A stretch of DNA of 64,000 bases from assembly GCF_030388245.1 (NCBI RefSeq), contig NZ_CP098360.1:161001-225000 (forward strand), given 5' to 3'. This document shows, piece by piece, positions 39,085 through 47,564 of this stretch. Every line of letters begins with the position of its first letter. Position 1 is the stretch's first letter. Source of the stretch: Paracoccus sp. TOH. Lineage in GTDB: Bacteria; Pseudomonadota; Alphaproteobacteria; Rhodobacterales; Rhodobacteraceae. The translations under genes and the position numbers were made by a program. The notes under the pieces are model-generated. The model did not search any database, was not told the origin of the DNA, and worked only from the letters and a program-made list of their open reading frames with translations.

Positions 39085-39942
39085 TCAATCCTGCGCCAGA
39101 ACGATCTTGGGCGCGTATTTTCCGAAGAAGTGATAGCCCGAGCCGCCTTGCGCCAGCACCTCATGCAGCGCATCGGCATCGGTGACGCGCACGGTGCCCA
39201 GAATCATGCCGCGGCGGGCAAGAAAGGCATCGGGCAGCATCGGCACGGTCGGGCCGACCAGCACCACCCGCGCTTCGGGACGGGCGCAGGCGATCAACCC
39301 GGGCAGGCTGTCGTTGATGAGCGTGGTGCCGGTGATCAGCACCACATCCGCCCGGGGCACGATCCGGGGATAGCTTTCGGCGGGACGAAAATGCTCCAAC
39401 TCGTTGGGGCGCAGGGTGGCCGGGTCCTTTTCCAGCACGAAATGCCGTGCGCCGATGCCGCGCAGCGCCTTGAGGAACGGACCGAAGGCGCCGACCACGA
39501 CCGCCGTCTCCTCGGGCCGGATGCGGGCGACGTCGAAGGCGTCGGCGTCCTCGACGACGCGATAACCCCGCGGTCCGCGGCGCTCGGCCGCCAAATGGGC
39601 CAATGCGTTCAGCGCAGCGATGCCGAGCGCGCGGCGCAATCCGGTATGCGACAGCGCCTCATGCGCCAGCCGCAGCGCGCCCATGCCCCGCAGCTTGCCC
39701 GGAAAAGGCATCGCCATGGCCGAGGAAGGGCAGCACACCGCCTCGGGGATCTCTTTCAGCGGCGTGGCGCACAGTCCGGTATGGCCGCTGTCCAGCGTGA
39801 CGGCGATGAAGAACAGCCCCAGCGTGGCACGGCCGACGGTCCGCGCCTCTGCCTCGGCGCCGATTGTTCCGGTCACGGCATCGTAGGTCCGTTCAAGATA
39901 GGATGCGCTTTCGCCGCCGTCCTTCGGACGGGGGATGCTCAT
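39085..39942 (-). CDS. DUF364 domain protein (putative heavy-metal chelation)
   Basis: 285 residues. N-terminal part with VGRATLGLFFIAVTLDSGHT and CCPSSAMAMPFPGKL (vicinal Cys). C-terminal Rossmann-like DUF364 domain: VVVGAFGPFLKAL, ADVVLITGTTLINDSLPGLI, VLVGPTVPMLPDAFL. DUF364 proteins are frequent partners of FecBCD-type importers and are thought to handle or sense the metal or chelate. The ATG at 39942 overlaps the binding-protein stop by four bases. Confidence 0.8.
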   Translation of the reverse strand: MSIPRPKDGGESASYLERTYDAVTGTIGAEAEARTVGRATLGLFFIAVTLDSGHTGLCATPLKEIPEAVCCPSSAMAMPFPGKLRGMGALRLAHEALSHTGLRRALGIAALNALAHLAAERRGPRGYRVVEDADAFDVARIRPEETAVVVGAFGPFLKALRGIGARHFVLEKDPATLRPNELEHFRPAESYPRIVPRADVVLITGTTLINDSLPGLIACARPEARVVLVGPTVPMLPDAFLARRGMILGTVRVTDADALHEVLAQGGSGYHFFGKYAPKIVLAQD

Positions 39943-40946
39943 GCCCCGCCCCCAAGGATGGTGCGGATCTGCCCGTCGTCGAGGTCCGTCCCGAAGAAGC
40001 TCTTGTAGAAGTCCCGCACCGTCGCGATCAGCTCGGCCTCGGGGAAAAGTCCGGGATGGAACTGCGCGGCCGCCCACAGCACGGTCAGCGGCTGCTCGAC
40101 CGTGCGATTGGCCCAGATATGCGCCCCGATCGGCGCGACCAGGATCCGTCCCTCGCGCACCGCGCGCAGTTGCGACAGGTTGGCGTCCTCGTCCAGCCGG
40201 GCGACATGGGCCGGGTCGCCGACGATGATGATGTCGGGATCGGCGGCCAGCACCACCTCGGTGGTCAGCGCCAGGGTCTCCTCGCTGCGGCCGTCGTCGG
40301 TGACGGAATCCCCGCCGGCAGCCGAGATCCACCATTCCGCCACCAGATGCGGCTGGGTCATGTTGACCGGGTTGAGATAAAGCACCGAAGGCCGCTCGGC
40401 GACACCGTCGACCCGCGCCGCGATATCGGCCAGCGTGCCGTCGAACCACCCGGCATAGTCCGCGCCGATGCGGGCATTGCCCAGCAGGTCGCCGACCAGC
40501 GCCACGCCGGCCTTGACATCCTCGGGCGTCTGGATGCGCAGCACCACGGTCGGGATGGCATGCTGGTCCAGAAGGTCCGCCGTGTCCCGGGCGAAGGTCA
40601 GCGTCACGTCCGGATCCAGCGTCAGCAACGCCTCCAGCGCCAGGTTGCGCTCGGCATCCTCGATGCGCGGGCTTTGGGCAAGCTGCGGCGCGAAAACGTC
40701 CTGCCAGGCCCAGCGGCCCGATTGCCGCGCCCATGGCGGCAGGTCGTTGGCGATCAGCGCGCCTTGGCCGGCGGCAAAGACGAAGCTGTTAATCACCGGC
40801 ACCGAGCCCAGCGTGGCGACGCTGTCGATCCGGTCCGGCACGGTGACGGTACGGCCGGCCATATCGGTGATGTCGCGGGCCAGCACGGCGCCCGACAGGC
40901 CAAGGACCAGCATCCCTGACAGGATGGGGACGGCTTTAAGGAACAT
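39939..40946 (-). CDS. FecB/BtuF-type periplasmic binding protein
   Basis: 335 residues with a signal peptide (MFLKAVPILSGMLVLGLSGA, cleavage near residue 23). The mature part opens ARDITDMAGRTVTVPDRIDS, the class III binding-protein start. LDPDVTLTFARDT and a C-terminal helix-rich lobe follow. These proteins bind siderophores, cobalamin, haem or, in the MolA subgroup, molybdate/tungstate. Overlaps the ATPase gene upstream by 11 bases and the DUF364 gene downstream. Ligand uncertain; ModE-like boxes before the operon point to an oxyanion. Confidence 0.85.
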   Translation of the reverse strand: MFLKAVPILSGMLVLGLSGAVLARDITDMAGRTVTVPDRIDSVATLGSVPVINSFVFAAGQGALIANDLPPWARQSGRWAWQDVFAPQLAQSPRIEDAERNLALEALLTLDPDVTLTFARDTADLLDQHAIPTVVLRIQTPEDVKAGVALVGDLLGNARIGADYAGWFDGTLADIAARVDGVAERPSVLYLNPVNMTQPHLVAEWWISAAGGDSVTDDGRSEETLALTTEVVLAADPDIIIVGDPAHVARLDEDANLSQLRAVREGRILVAPIGAHIWANRTVEQPLTVLWAAAQFHPGLFPEAELIATVRDFYKSFFGTDLDDGQIRTILGGGA

Positions 40947-41738
40947 GGTTGCTCTCCGGTTGCGGGGAATGGAAATGCGGGGCACAGGCCAGCGTGCCAT
41001 CGGCATCGCGGATGATGCGGATGCCGCGGCCGTAAAGCGCGCTCAGATAGCCGGGCCGCGCCAGATCGGCGACCGGCCCCGCGCCATGCACCCGCCCCCC
41101 GCGCAGCGCGAGAAAGCGGTTGCCGACATGCAGGGCATGGTCGGGGTGATGGGTGACCATCAGGATGCCCAGCCCGTCCCGCGCCAGCCCGGCGACGATG
41201 TCCAGCAGCCGAAGCTGATTGCCGAAATCCAGACTGGCGGCCGGCTCGTCCAGAATCAGCAATCGCGCCTGCTGCGCCAGCGCCCGCGCCAGCAGGCAAA
41301 GCTGCCGCTCGCCGCCGCTGATGGCGGCAAAGGGGCGTTCGGACAGATGGGCAGCCCGACCCGATCCAGGCAGTCCATGGCGATGGCGTGATCCGCGCGG
41401 CCCGGTATGTCCAGCCGCCCCAGATGCGGCGAGCGGCCCATGACCACCATCTCGCGCACCAGATGGCCAAAGGCCGGTTGCGTCGCCTGCGGCACATAGG
41501 CCATGCCGCGGGCAAGCGCGCGCGGCGACAGACCGGCCGCCGGCCGGCCATCCAGCAGGATCGCGCCGCCCGATGGCGCCAGCGCCCCGATCAGGCAGCG
41601 CAGCAGCGTCGTCTTGCCTGCGCCGTTCGGCCCCAGCACGCAAAGCACCTCGCCCGGATCCAGCACGAGGCCGATATTCTCCAGCCGCTGCGCGCCGGCG
41701 CCATGGGCGAAGGACAGGGCGGATACCGACAGCCTCAT
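40936..41738 (-). pseudogene. FecE/BtuD-type ABC ATPase with a one-base frameshift
   Basis: Frame 1 from ATG 41738 gives MRLSVSALSF, Walker A LGPNGAGKTTLL and the Q-loop MAYVPQATQPAFG, up to DCLDRVGL. From there the conserved continuation AHLSERPFAAISGGERQ, then LLILDEPAASLDFG and VTHHPDHAL, lies in another frame. One base seems to be missing near 41350-41356 (minus strand GGGCTGCCCATCTG; the family pattern needs one more base). All motifs are otherwise intact and both neighbours overlap normally, so the break is recent or a sequencing error. As read, the transporter lacks a full ATPase. Confidence 0.8.
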
Positions 41739-42796
41739 GCCCAGCCCGCCCTTGCGCGCAACAGCAGCAGCAGAAACAACGGTGCGCCGATAACGCTGGT
41801 GGTGATGCCCAGCGGGATCTCCATCGTTGTGGCACCGCGCGACAGGTTGTCCACCAGCAGCAGGAACAGCGCGCCGGTCAGGGCCGAAGCGGGCAGCAGC
41901 CGGTCGAAGGACGAGCCGACGAGCAGCCGCGCGATATGCGGCACCACCAGCCCGACCCAGCCGACGATCCCAGCGATCGAGACCGCCGCCGCCGTCATCA
42001 GCGTGGCCGACAGGATCAGCGCGATGCGGATCATGCCGGTGTCGACGCCGAGCATGCGCGCCTCTTCGCTGCCGACGCTCATCACGTTGACCTGCCATCG
42101 CAGGGCGTAAAGCACCGCCAGCGCCAGCCCGATCAGCGACGCCACCAGCGGCAGGTCGCCGGGCGTGACCCGGTTCAGCCCGCCCAGCAGCCAGAACGTG
42201 ATCGCGGGCAGCACATCGACGGGGTCCGCCACGATCTTCAGCACCGAGATCAGCGCCTGAAAGAACGCCGCGATCACCACGCCGACCAGCACCAGCACGA
42301 TCAGCGAATGGCGGTTGATGGCCTGGCCCACGGCGAAGACCAGCCCCACGGCGCAAAGCCCCATGGCGAATGCCCCCGCCTGAATCGCCCAGGCGCCAAG
42401 ATTCAGCGTCACGGCAAGCGAGGCCCCGAAGCCCGCCCCGGCCGAGACCCCCAGGACATCGGGCGCCACGATGGGATTGCGAAACAGCGTCTGATAGGCC
42501 GCGCCGGCCGCGGCCAGCCCCGCCCCCACCAGCATCGCGGCCAGAATGCGCGGCAGGCGCACATGGGTCACGATCTGCTCGACCGCCGGCGTCCAGTCGG
42601 CCCGAACCTCCCAGAATTGCGAGGCCAGAACCGCCAGAACCGTGCCCGGCGGAATGGGCACCCGCCCCAATCCCAAGAAAAGCACCGCTAGCCCCAGCAG
42701 GGCCAGCCCCAGCGCGGGTATCACCGCCAGGCGCCGGCGCCGCGGTCGTGCGGCCGGTTGCGTGGCTGCGGAAAAGGGCGGCCCGTTCATCTGCAT
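41735..42796 (-). CDS. FecCD-family ABC transporter permease
   Basis: About 353 residues with around ten membrane segments. The FecCD/BtuC marks are RLPRILAAMLVGAGLAAAGA, YQTLFRNPIVAPDVLGVSAG, GRTPGDLPL-like LNRVTPGDLPL, LGVDTGMIRIALILSATLMT and GIVGWVGLVVPHIARLLVG. ATG at 42796 (MQMNGPP) or 42790. First gene of the importer operon, with ModE-like palindromes upstream at 42954 and 43137. Confidence 0.9.
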   Translation of the reverse strand: MQMNGPPFSAATQPAARPRRRRLAVIPALGLALLGLAVLFLGLGRVPIPPGTVLAVLASQFWEVRADWTPAVEQIVTHVRLPRILAAMLVGAGLAAAGAAYQTLFRNPIVAPDVLGVSAGAGFGASLAVTLNLGAWAIQAGAFAMGLCAVGLVFAVGQAINRHSLIVLVLVGVVIAAFFQALISVLKIVADPVDVLPAITFWLLGGLNRVTPGDLPLVASLIGLALAVLYALRWQVNVMSVGSEEARMLGVDTGMIRIALILSATLMTAAAVSIAGIVGWVGLVVPHIARLLVGSSFDRLLPASALTGALFLLLVDNLSRGATTMEIPLGITTSVIGAPLFLLLLLRARAGWA

Positions 42797-42953
42797 CGCC
42801 TCAGCCGCCGGAGGGACCGGAGCGATCCGTTCCGGTCGGGCCCTGCACCAGCGCCTGCGCACCGGTCGGGACAGGCGTGACCGCCGCCAATGCGGCCGGC
42901 CCTTTGCCGATACGAACCACCACCACCCGTCTCCTCCTCGCATCCCGATGAAT

Positions 42954-42977
42954 CGTTGTATCTGTATAAACATAACG
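42954..42977. promoter_or_regulatory. ModE-like box before the FecBCD-type operon
   Basis: CGTTGTAT, an 8-base spacer, then ACATAACG: an imperfect 8-8-8 dyad close to the CGnTATAT...ATATAnCG pattern of ModE-type molybdate boxes. It lies 158 bases upstream of the permease start. Confidence 0.5.
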
Positions 42978-43136
42978 AAAGGAAGCCAAAGGGAATATTG
43001 CGGCATATTGCCCGATGCGTCGAAACGCTGTCTCGCAACCGGGGAAGCAGACCAAGCAGGACAGCCGGCCTGCGAAATCGGGGGATCCCCGGGACATTTC
43101 GGCGCTCATGCGCAGGCGCGGCTGGCGGCTTGCCCC

Positions 43137-43160
43137 CGTTGTGCTTGAGTTGATATAACG
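43137..43160. promoter_or_regulatory. second ModE-like box in the divergent region
   Basis: CGTTGTGC, an 8-base spacer, then ATATAACG. The right half-site is a perfect match to the pattern; the left one is weaker. Same 8-8-8 geometry as the box at 42954. Confidence 0.45.
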
Positions 43161-43469
43161 AATCCCCGAAGGCGCCGCCGCATCGGCACGGAGGCCGGCG
43201 GATTACCGGAAACGATCATGGCCCACGATGTCATCCATACCCGTCTCTGCCCTGACGATCAGCGCCGCGGCGATGCAGGCCTTGCCCCGCCGGATCGCGC
43301 GACATCGGGTCTTTCCTGTTCGCACTGGGGTCGGAGAGGATGTGCCGCCCCGGCCTTGCGATCGCGAAACGGGCCGGAAGGGCCCTGCGAGAAACGGCAC
43401 GAAGTTCTGGCGCCCAGCCCAGGCACAGACACTCGGCCATGGACATAACCGGTGATCAAGGACAGAAAC

Positions 43470-44267
43470 ATGACCGCCCATCAGCCCCCCGCCCCCAGTC
43501 TTTCACCCGAAGACATCGCGCGCTTCGGCACCGATCCCCTGGCGATCTTTCGCGACAATCTTGCCATGGTCGAGCAGCGGATTGCCGCAGCCTGTGCCAA
43601 GGCCGGCCGGGATCGCGCCGAAGTGCGGCTGCTGCCGATCACCAAGACCGTTCCCGCCCAGATCCTGCGCCTTGCCTTCGCCGCCGGCATCCGCAGCTTC
43701 GGCGAGAACAAGATCCAGGAGGCGATGGGCAAGCACGAGGCGCTGTCGGATCTTGACATCGACTGGTCCATCGTCGGTCATCTTCAGACCAACAAGGTCA
43801 AGTACCTGACTCGTTTTGCACATGAATTCCATGCGCTCGACAGCCTGCGGCTGGCCGAGGCGCTGAACCGGCGGCTGGACCAGGAAGGCCGCATCCTCGC
43901 GGTCCATGTGCAGGTGAACACCTCGGGCGAGGACAGCAAGTTCGGCCTGCATCCCGACGCCCTGCTGCCCTTTGTCGAGGCGCTTCAGCAGTATCCGCGC
44001 CTGCGCCCGCAGGGGTTGATGACGCTGGCGCTGTTCAGCACCGACATGGACCGGGTGCGTCCCTGCTTCGAACTGTTGCGAACCTTGCGTGACCAGGCGC
44101 TGACAGTCGATCCGGCCATGACTGGCCTGTCCATGGGCATGTCCGGCGATTACGAGCTGGCCATCGCCGAGGGCGCCACCGTGGTGCGCGTGGGTCAGGC
44201 GATTTTCGGCGCACGGCCCACGCCCGACAGCCTTTACTGGCCGGGCCTCGCGTCCAATCCGAGTTGA
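43470..44267 (+). CDS. YggS/PLPBP-family pyridoxal-phosphate protein
   Basis: 265 residues. PLP lysine at about residue 59 in LLPITKTVPAQIL. Typical stretches: FGENKIQEAMGKHEAL, DIDWSIVGHLQTNKVKYL, GLMTLALFSTD and LSMGMSGDYELAIAEGATVVRVG. The family is a PLP-binding homeostasis protein fold resembling alanine racemase, without known catalysis. ATG at 43470 chosen as the last Met before the conserved region. It has a longer N-terminus (about 30 residues) than E. coli YggS and, being next to Mo genes, may be a specialised copy. Confidence 0.88.
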   Translation: MTAHQPPAPSLSPEDIARFGTDPLAIFRDNLAMVEQRIAAACAKAGRDRAEVRLLPITKTVPAQILRLAFAAGIRSFGENKIQEAMGKHEALSDLDIDWSIVGHLQTNKVKYLTRFAHEFHALDSLRLAEALNRRLDQEGRILAVHVQVNTSGEDSKFGLHPDALLPFVEALQQYPRLRPQGLMTLALFSTDMDRVRPCFELLRTLRDQALTVDPAMTGLSMGMSGDYELAIAEGATVVRVGQAIFGARPTPDSLYWPGLASNPS

Positions 44268-44375
44268 GGCGCCGGCCGGCGGAACAGCGACGCCGCCCCG
44301 CCCTGCCCGCCTGTTCGCCTTGCGCGCCCGATATGCATGATGCGATACAAGGGGTCGCAGCAGACCGGAAAGCCC

Positions 44376-45242
44376 ATGCCCCAGTTCAGCGATACCGAAC
44401 TCGACCGCATCTTGCGCGACGACTGTCCCTATGCGGACCCGACGACCGAGGGACTCGGCATCGCCGGGGTCGCGGCAAAAGCCACGCTGACCGCGCGGGA
44501 CGACATGGTGGTTTGCGCCGTGGAGGATGCCGCGCGAATGTTCGAACTCGGCGGCGCCCGGGCGCGTCCTCGGGTCGTTACCGGGCAGAAAGTCCGCGCC
44601 GGCGCCCTGCTGCTGGAGGTCGAGGGACCGGCAGGCGCAATCCACCGCAGCTACAAGATGGCGCAGACGCTGATGGAGCTGCTGTCGGGCATCGCCACTG
44701 CCGCCCGGACGATGGTGGAGGCCGCACAGGCGGCCAACCCCCGCACCCGCGTAGCCTGCACGCGCAAACATATGCCCGGCATGAAGCATCACGCTTTGCG
44801 CGCCATCGAGGCCGGCGGCGCAGTGCCGCATCGGCTGGGGCTTTCCGATTACCTCCTCGTCTTCGAGGAGCATCGCACCCTGCTGGACCCTGCCCTGCCC
44901 TTGGCCGATCACCTCGCGCGACTGAAAGCCCATGCGCCCGAGCGGCGCCTGGCGGTCGAGGCGGCCGGTATCGCCGAGGCCATCGCCTTCGCGCAGGCCG
45001 GGGCCGAGATCGTCCAGGTCGACAAGGCCTCGCCCGAGGATATCGCCGCCATCGCGCAAGCGCTGGACGGGATCGCCCCCCGGCCGCTTCTGGCGGCGGC
45101 GGGCGGTGTCAATCCGTCGAACGCGGCGGCCTATGCCGCAGCGGGGGCGGATATCCTCGTGACCTCGGCGCCCTATTACGCGCCCCCCCGCGACGTGAAG
45201 GTGCGGATCTTTCCGGCGCCGGCTACAGAGGCGCGGCACTGA
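44376..45242 (+). CDS. modD: ModD, nicotinate-nucleotide pyrophosphorylase-like molybdenum protein
   Basis: 288 residues in the QPRTase (NadC) fold but with the ModD N-terminus MPQFSDTELDRILRDD. Marks: TARDDMVVCAVEDAARMFEL, CTRKHMPGMKHHALRAIEAG, VEAAGIAEAIAFAQAGAEIV and AGGVNPSNAAAYAAAGADIL. ModD is found in mod operons of purple bacteria and other proteobacteria and takes part in molybdenum use by an unknown reaction. The ATG at 44376 has GGAAAG nearby. It overlaps the convergent modC by 20 bases. Confidence 0.87.
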   Translation: MPQFSDTELDRILRDDCPYADPTTEGLGIAGVAAKATLTARDDMVVCAVEDAARMFELGGARARPRVVTGQKVRAGALLLEVEGPAGAIHRSYKMAQTLMELLSGIATAARTMVEAAQAANPRTRVACTRKHMPGMKHHALRAIEAGGAVPHRLGLSDYLLVFEEHRTLLDPALPLADHLARLKAHAPERRLAVEAAGIAEAIAFAQAGAEIVQVDKASPEDIAAIAQALDGIAPRPLLAAAGGVNPSNAAAYAAAGADILVTSAPYYAPPRDVKVRIFPAPATEARH

Positions 45243-46086
45243 GCGCGTCCAGACCGACCATCGTGCCGGGCGCCAGGCCGCCGGGCGGGACGGCATAGCG
45301 CAACCGGCAGAGATGTCCGTTCACCAGCGCCTCGCACCATCCCTCGGCATCCGGCCCGGAAATATGTTGCGCCCTGAGCCCCTGGCCCCGCCGCACCGGA
45401 CCATCCGCCACCACCCGGCCGTTTTCCAGCCGGATCACCCGATCCGCCAGCCGGGCGATCTCCAGCGGGTCGTGGCTGACCATCAGCGTGGTGGTGCCGA
45501 ACGCGCGATGCAGCCGCAGCAGTTCGTCCTGCAATTGCTGGCGCAAGTCGGGGTCCAGCGCCGAGAGCGGCTCGTCCAGCATCAACAATTGGGGCCGTCG
45601 CGCCAGCGCCCGGATCAGCGCCAGCCGTTGCTTTTGCCCGCCCGAAAGCGTCGCCGGATAGCATCGGGAAAGATTTCCCAGTTCCGCCAGGGCCAGCAGC
45701 CGCTCAGCCTCGCCCCGAGCGGCGTGACGGCCGAGCGCATAGTCCAGATTGCCCCGCACCGTCATGTTCGGAAACAGCGCGTAATCCTGGAAAACGAACC
45801 CGATGGGGCGACGATGGACCGCCATCTGGGTGCGCCGGCCGCTATCGGCCCATGTCACGCGATCGACCAGCACACGCCCCCGGTCGGGCCGCTGGAACCC
45901 GGCCAGAATCCGCAGCAGCGTGGTCTTTCCCGCCCCTGAAGGCCCGGCCAGCACAACGAACGCACCGCGGCTTATCGCCAGGTCGGCCACCAGGTCGAAG
46001 CCGCCCGCCGGGCCGTGCAGCCGGTGGACGATGTCGATCCGCAGCCATGGGCTTGGCGATTGACCTTCTTCGTTATAACCGTTCAT
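45223..46086 (-). CDS. modC: molybdate-type ABC transporter ATP-binding protein
   Basis: 287 residues. Walker A LAGPSGAGKTTLLRIL, signature LSGGQKQRLALIRALA, Walker B LLMLDEPLSALDPDLR, switch His in LMVSHDPLEIARL. A C-terminal TOBE-like part follows (about 215-287). This is the ModC/WtpC layout. The start at 46086 lies within a ModE-like palindrome; only 42 bases separate it from the modA start, so the promoters must be very compact. Alternatively translation starts further in. Convergent with modD. Confidence 0.83.
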   Translation of the reverse strand: MNGYNEEGQSPSPWLRIDIVHRLHGPAGGFDLVADLAISRGAFVVLAGPSGAGKTTLLRILAGFQRPDRGRVLVDRVTWADSGRRTQMAVHRRPIGFVFQDYALFPNMTVRGNLDYALGRHAARGEAERLLALAELGNLSRCYPATLSGGQKQRLALIRALARRPQLLMLDEPLSALDPDLRQQLQDELLRLHRAFGTTTLMVSHDPLEIARLADRVIRLENGRVVADGPVRRGQGLRAQHISGPDAEGWCEALVNGHLCRLRYAVPPGGLAPGTMVGLDALSAAPL

Positions 46087-46095
46087 ACATATCCG
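46071..46095. promoter_or_regulatory. ModE-like box between modC and modA
   Basis: CGTTATAA, nine bases, then CATATCCG. The left half-site matches the CGTTATA half-site well, the right one poorly. It covers the modC start codon region and would block both divergent genes. Confidence 0.4.
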
Positions 46096-46128
46096 ACTAA
46101 CCGATCCCCTTCGCCGATGGAAGCCGCC

Positions 46129-46851
46129 ATGCCGAAACCCGCCCTTGCCATCCTGACCCTTGCGCTGGTCCTGACCGGCCCCGCCTTCGCCGACGAGACC
46201 ACATTGGCGGCGGGCGCGGGATTCCGCCGCCCCCTGAGCGAACTGGCCCAGGTTTATTCGGCCCAAAGCGGTCACGACATCCTGCAGATCTATGGCCATG
46301 TCGGGCAGGTTCTGGCCCAGGCGCGCGAAAGCGACGAGATCGCGCTGGTCTGCGGCGACAAGGCCGTCATGGCCAATGCCGAAGGGATAGAGTTCGACCG
46401 CTGGATCCCGCTTGGCACCGGAAAGCTGGTCGTCGCCTTCCGCAAGGGGGTGGCGCTGGAAGGTGCCAGGGACGTGGCCGACCCGGCGCTGCAACGCATC
46501 GGCATCCCCGATCAGGCCGCCGCGATCTACGGCAGGGCCGGGCGGCAATTCCTCGAGCGCTCGGGCTTGGCCGGGGCGGTCGAGGACCGCCTGGTGCCGG
46601 TCGCGACGGTACCGCAGGTCACGTCCTATGTCGCCAGCGGCGAGGTGGACGCGGGCTTCGTCAATGCCACCGACGCCATAGGCGCCGGCGACGGTATCGG
46701 CGGCTTCGTCGCGGTTCCCGCCGATCTCTACGACCCGGTCGAGGTCGCCTGCGGCATCCGCGCCGACGCCGGAGGCGATGCGCTGGCGGGCTTCACCGCC
46801 TATCTGGAAACGCCCCAAGCCCGCACGATCCTCGACCGTTACGGATTGTGA
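46129..46851 (+). CDS. modA: molybdate-type periplasmic binding protein
   Basis: 240 residues with a signal peptide (MPKPALAILTLALVLTGPAF, cut after AFA). The mature part begins DETTLAAGAGFRRPLSELAQ, matching the ModA opening (...AAASL...LVEEFE) with a changed loop. GIPDQAAAIYGRAGRQFLER and VASGEVDAGFVNATDA follow the ModA pattern. Residues differ from classical ModA, so tungstate or another oxyanion is possible. ATG 46129 (46117 also in frame). The stop overlaps the modB GTG. Confidence 0.78.
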   Translation: MPKPALAILTLALVLTGPAFADETTLAAGAGFRRPLSELAQVYSAQSGHDILQIYGHVGQVLAQARESDEIALVCGDKAVMANAEGIEFDRWIPLGTGKLVVAFRKGVALEGARDVADPALQRIGIPDQAAAIYGRAGRQFLERSGLAGAVEDRLVPVATVPQVTSYVASGEVDAGFVNATDAIGAGDGIGGFVAVPADLYDPVEVACGIRADAGGDALAGFTAYLETPQARTILDRYGL

Positions 46852-47540
46852 GCGCGATCTGGCAGGCGCTGGCGGACCCGGCGCTGGCCTATCCGGCATG
46901 GCTGACATTGAAGGTCGTCGCGGTGACGCTGGCGGCGCATCTGCTGCTGGGACTGGGCCTTGGCTGGGCTTTGGCGCGACCCGGTTGGCCCGGCCGCGGG
47001 CTGCTGGACATCCTGGTGACCTTGCCGCTGGTCTTTCCGCCGCTGGCCTTGGGGTTCCTGCTGCTGATGCTGCTGGGCCGCCGCAGCATGATCGGCGGCT
47101 GGCTGGACGCCCTGTTCGGCCTCTCGTTCATCTTCACGGTCGAGAGCGTGATGCTGGCTTCGATCATCGCCGGGCTGCCCCTGGTCGTGAAGCCCGTCGA
47201 AGCAGCCATCGCCGGGGTCTCGCGCTCATTGGGCGAGGCTTCGCGCAGCCTGGGCCGTTCCGAATGGCAGACTTTCCTGTTCGTCACCCTGCCCAACATC
47301 AGGGGCGCGTTGGTCGTCGGGCTGGTTCTGGGCACGGCGCGGGCCCTGGGCGAGGTCGGCATCACCCTGATGCTGGGCGGCAATATCGTCGGACGCACCA
47401 ACACCATGTCGCTCGAGATCTACAATGCGGTTTTCAACGGCGAATACGACCGTGCCCTGGTGCTGTCCGCCCTGCTGGGGCTGGTTTCGGTCGCCGTCTA
47501 TGCCGTCATCCGCCGCAATGCCCGACCCGCGGCGGGGTAA
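46848..47540 (+). CDS. modB: molybdate-type ABC transporter permease
   Basis: 230 residues, about five or six membrane segments. Marks: LVTLPLVFPPLALGFLLLML (ModB/CysU type), RSLGEASRSLGRSEWQTFLF (EAA loop) and ARALGEVGITLMLGGNIVGR. GTG at 46848 overlaps the modA stop (GTGA). Its 3' end faces the proV gene at a 24-base distance. Confidence 0.87.
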   Translation: MSAIWQALADPALAYPAWLTLKVVAVTLAAHLLLGLGLGWALARPGWPGRGLLDILVTLPLVFPPLALGFLLLMLLGRRSMIGGWLDALFGLSFIFTVESVMLASIIAGLPLVVKPVEAAIAGVSRSLGEASRSLGRSEWQTFLFVTLPNIRGALVVGLVLGTARALGEVGITLMLGGNIVGRTNTMSLEIYNAVFNGEYDRALVLSALLGLVSVAVYAVIRRNARPAAG

Positions 47541-47564
47541 GCCCGTTCTGCCGAAGCGGCCGGC

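Larger units (their letters stand above)
42797..43469. other. long divergent intergenic region with two ModE-like palindromes
   Basis: 673 bases without a supported gene. Short open frames around 43203-43481 on both strands have no ribosome site or family character. The region holds the boxes at 42954-42977 and 43137-43160, and an AT-richer stretch 42950-42985 that is a likely promoter for the FecCD operon. Confidence 0.55.

Noticed and set aside
43203..43481. Short frames on both strands before the YggS gene
   Set aside because: No ribosome site, no family pattern, and several overlapping frames of equal quality; typical of GC-rich non-coding DNA.
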